DNA from: Alphaproteobacteria bacterium
GTDB lineage: Bacteria > Pseudomonadota > Alphaproteobacteria > Rs-D84
Assembly (NCBI GenBank): GCA_017642565.1
Contig: JAGCOU010000006.1
Span: 1 to 6,395 of the forward strand
Length of the DNA: 6,395 bases
Reading direction: 5' to 3'
Shown: positions 6,223-6,395 of the stretch, piece after piece
Numbering within the stretch: position 1 is the stretch's first letter
How the letters are laid out: the number at the start of each line of letters is the position of its first letter
The notes under the pieces: model-generated
Told to the model about the DNA's origin: nothing
The model's input: the letters and a program-made list of their open reading frames with translations, nothing else
The model's database searches: none
Position numbers and translations under genes: made by a program

Positions 6223-6395
6223 ATGGAAATAATTAAATTTACAAAACAAGACTTTTTGACCCCGACTAAGTTGGCTGAAAAACTCGGTGAACCCAGAGAT
6301 AATATCAAAAAAAGCATGCATTCGCTTTTTATTCATGGGGTACAAATCACAGTTAACAATCACAAAGCACCTTTGATAACCAAACAGAATGGTAA
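6223..6395 (+). CDS. hypothetical protein, N-terminal fragment with an HTH-like stretch
   Basis: An open frame starts at this ATG and runs without a stop to the window edge (57 complete codons). The start is well supported by AAGGAAAA with the GG 8 bases upstream and by a perfect extended -10 just before it. The protein begins MEIIKFTKQDFLTPTKLAEK. The stretch TPTKLAEKLGEPRDNIKKSM (residues 13-32) has the pattern of a helix-turn-helix: a helix LAEKLG, a turn, and a helix around RDNIKKSM. This suggests, weakly, a DNA-binding regulator resembling phage-type regulatory proteins. The family is not recognised and the rest of the gene lies outside. It is divergent from gyrB and shares its 74-base promoter region. 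Confidence 0.7.
   Translation, partial: MEIIKFTKQDFLTPTKLAEKLGEPRDNIKKSMHSLFIHGVQITVNNHKAPLITKQNG

Noticed and set aside
6135..6317. Minus-strand 60-codon open frame upstream of gyrB
   Set aside because: It runs across the promoter region and the 5' end of the plus-strand gene in antisense, and has no ribosome binding site that would outrank the gyrB or rightward starts.

Overview
The window looks like chromosomal DNA of an AT-rich Gram-negative bacterium. The evidence is a GyrB of 799 residues with the long insert typical of Gram-negative GyrB proteins, and the end of an outer-membrane beta-barrel protein of the PagL type at the left edge. The GyrB sequence resembles that of alphaproteobacteria. 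That placement, and any host-associated lifestyle, is my inference from memory rather than a computed result.

Layout from left to right. (1) Positions 1-288, plus strand: the last 95 residues of a PagL-like lipid A deacylase. Its stop codon abuts the stop codon of the convergent gene ung. (2) Positions 289-6148, minus strand: six tightly packed genes that look like one operon, read from right to left. They are gyrB; a 382-residue charged, repeat-bearing, probably disordered protein; a 97-residue helical protein; a 223-residue JAB/MPN (JAMM) putative metalloprotease; a 219-residue HhH-GPD DNA glycosylase-like protein; and uracil-DNA glycosylase (ung). The junctions are an 18-base gap, a 20-base gap, an 8-base overlap, a directly abutting stop and start, and an 11-base overlap. 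This spacing points to cotranscription and, for the last four genes, translational coupling. (3) Positions 6149-6222: a short divergent intergenic region with overlapping promoters for gyrB and for a plus-strand gene. (4) Positions 6223-6395, plus strand: the first 57 codons of a gene that runs off the right edge. It has a helix-turn-helix-like stretch but is not recognised.

The flanking genes gyrB and ung are housekeeping genes for DNA topology and base-excision repair. The unusual part is the four-gene block between them: two unrecognised proteins, a JAMM-type protease and a second base-excision-type glycosylase. A JAMM protease next to small helical or disordered partner proteins suggests a processing enzyme with its own substrates. 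The DNA-glycosylase neighbours suggest a link to DNA repair or DNA surveillance. Both ideas are inference. No E1- or E2-like ubiquitin-pathway gene, CRISPR array, transposase, tRNA or rRNA is visible. No stretch longer than about 75 bases lacks a gene.
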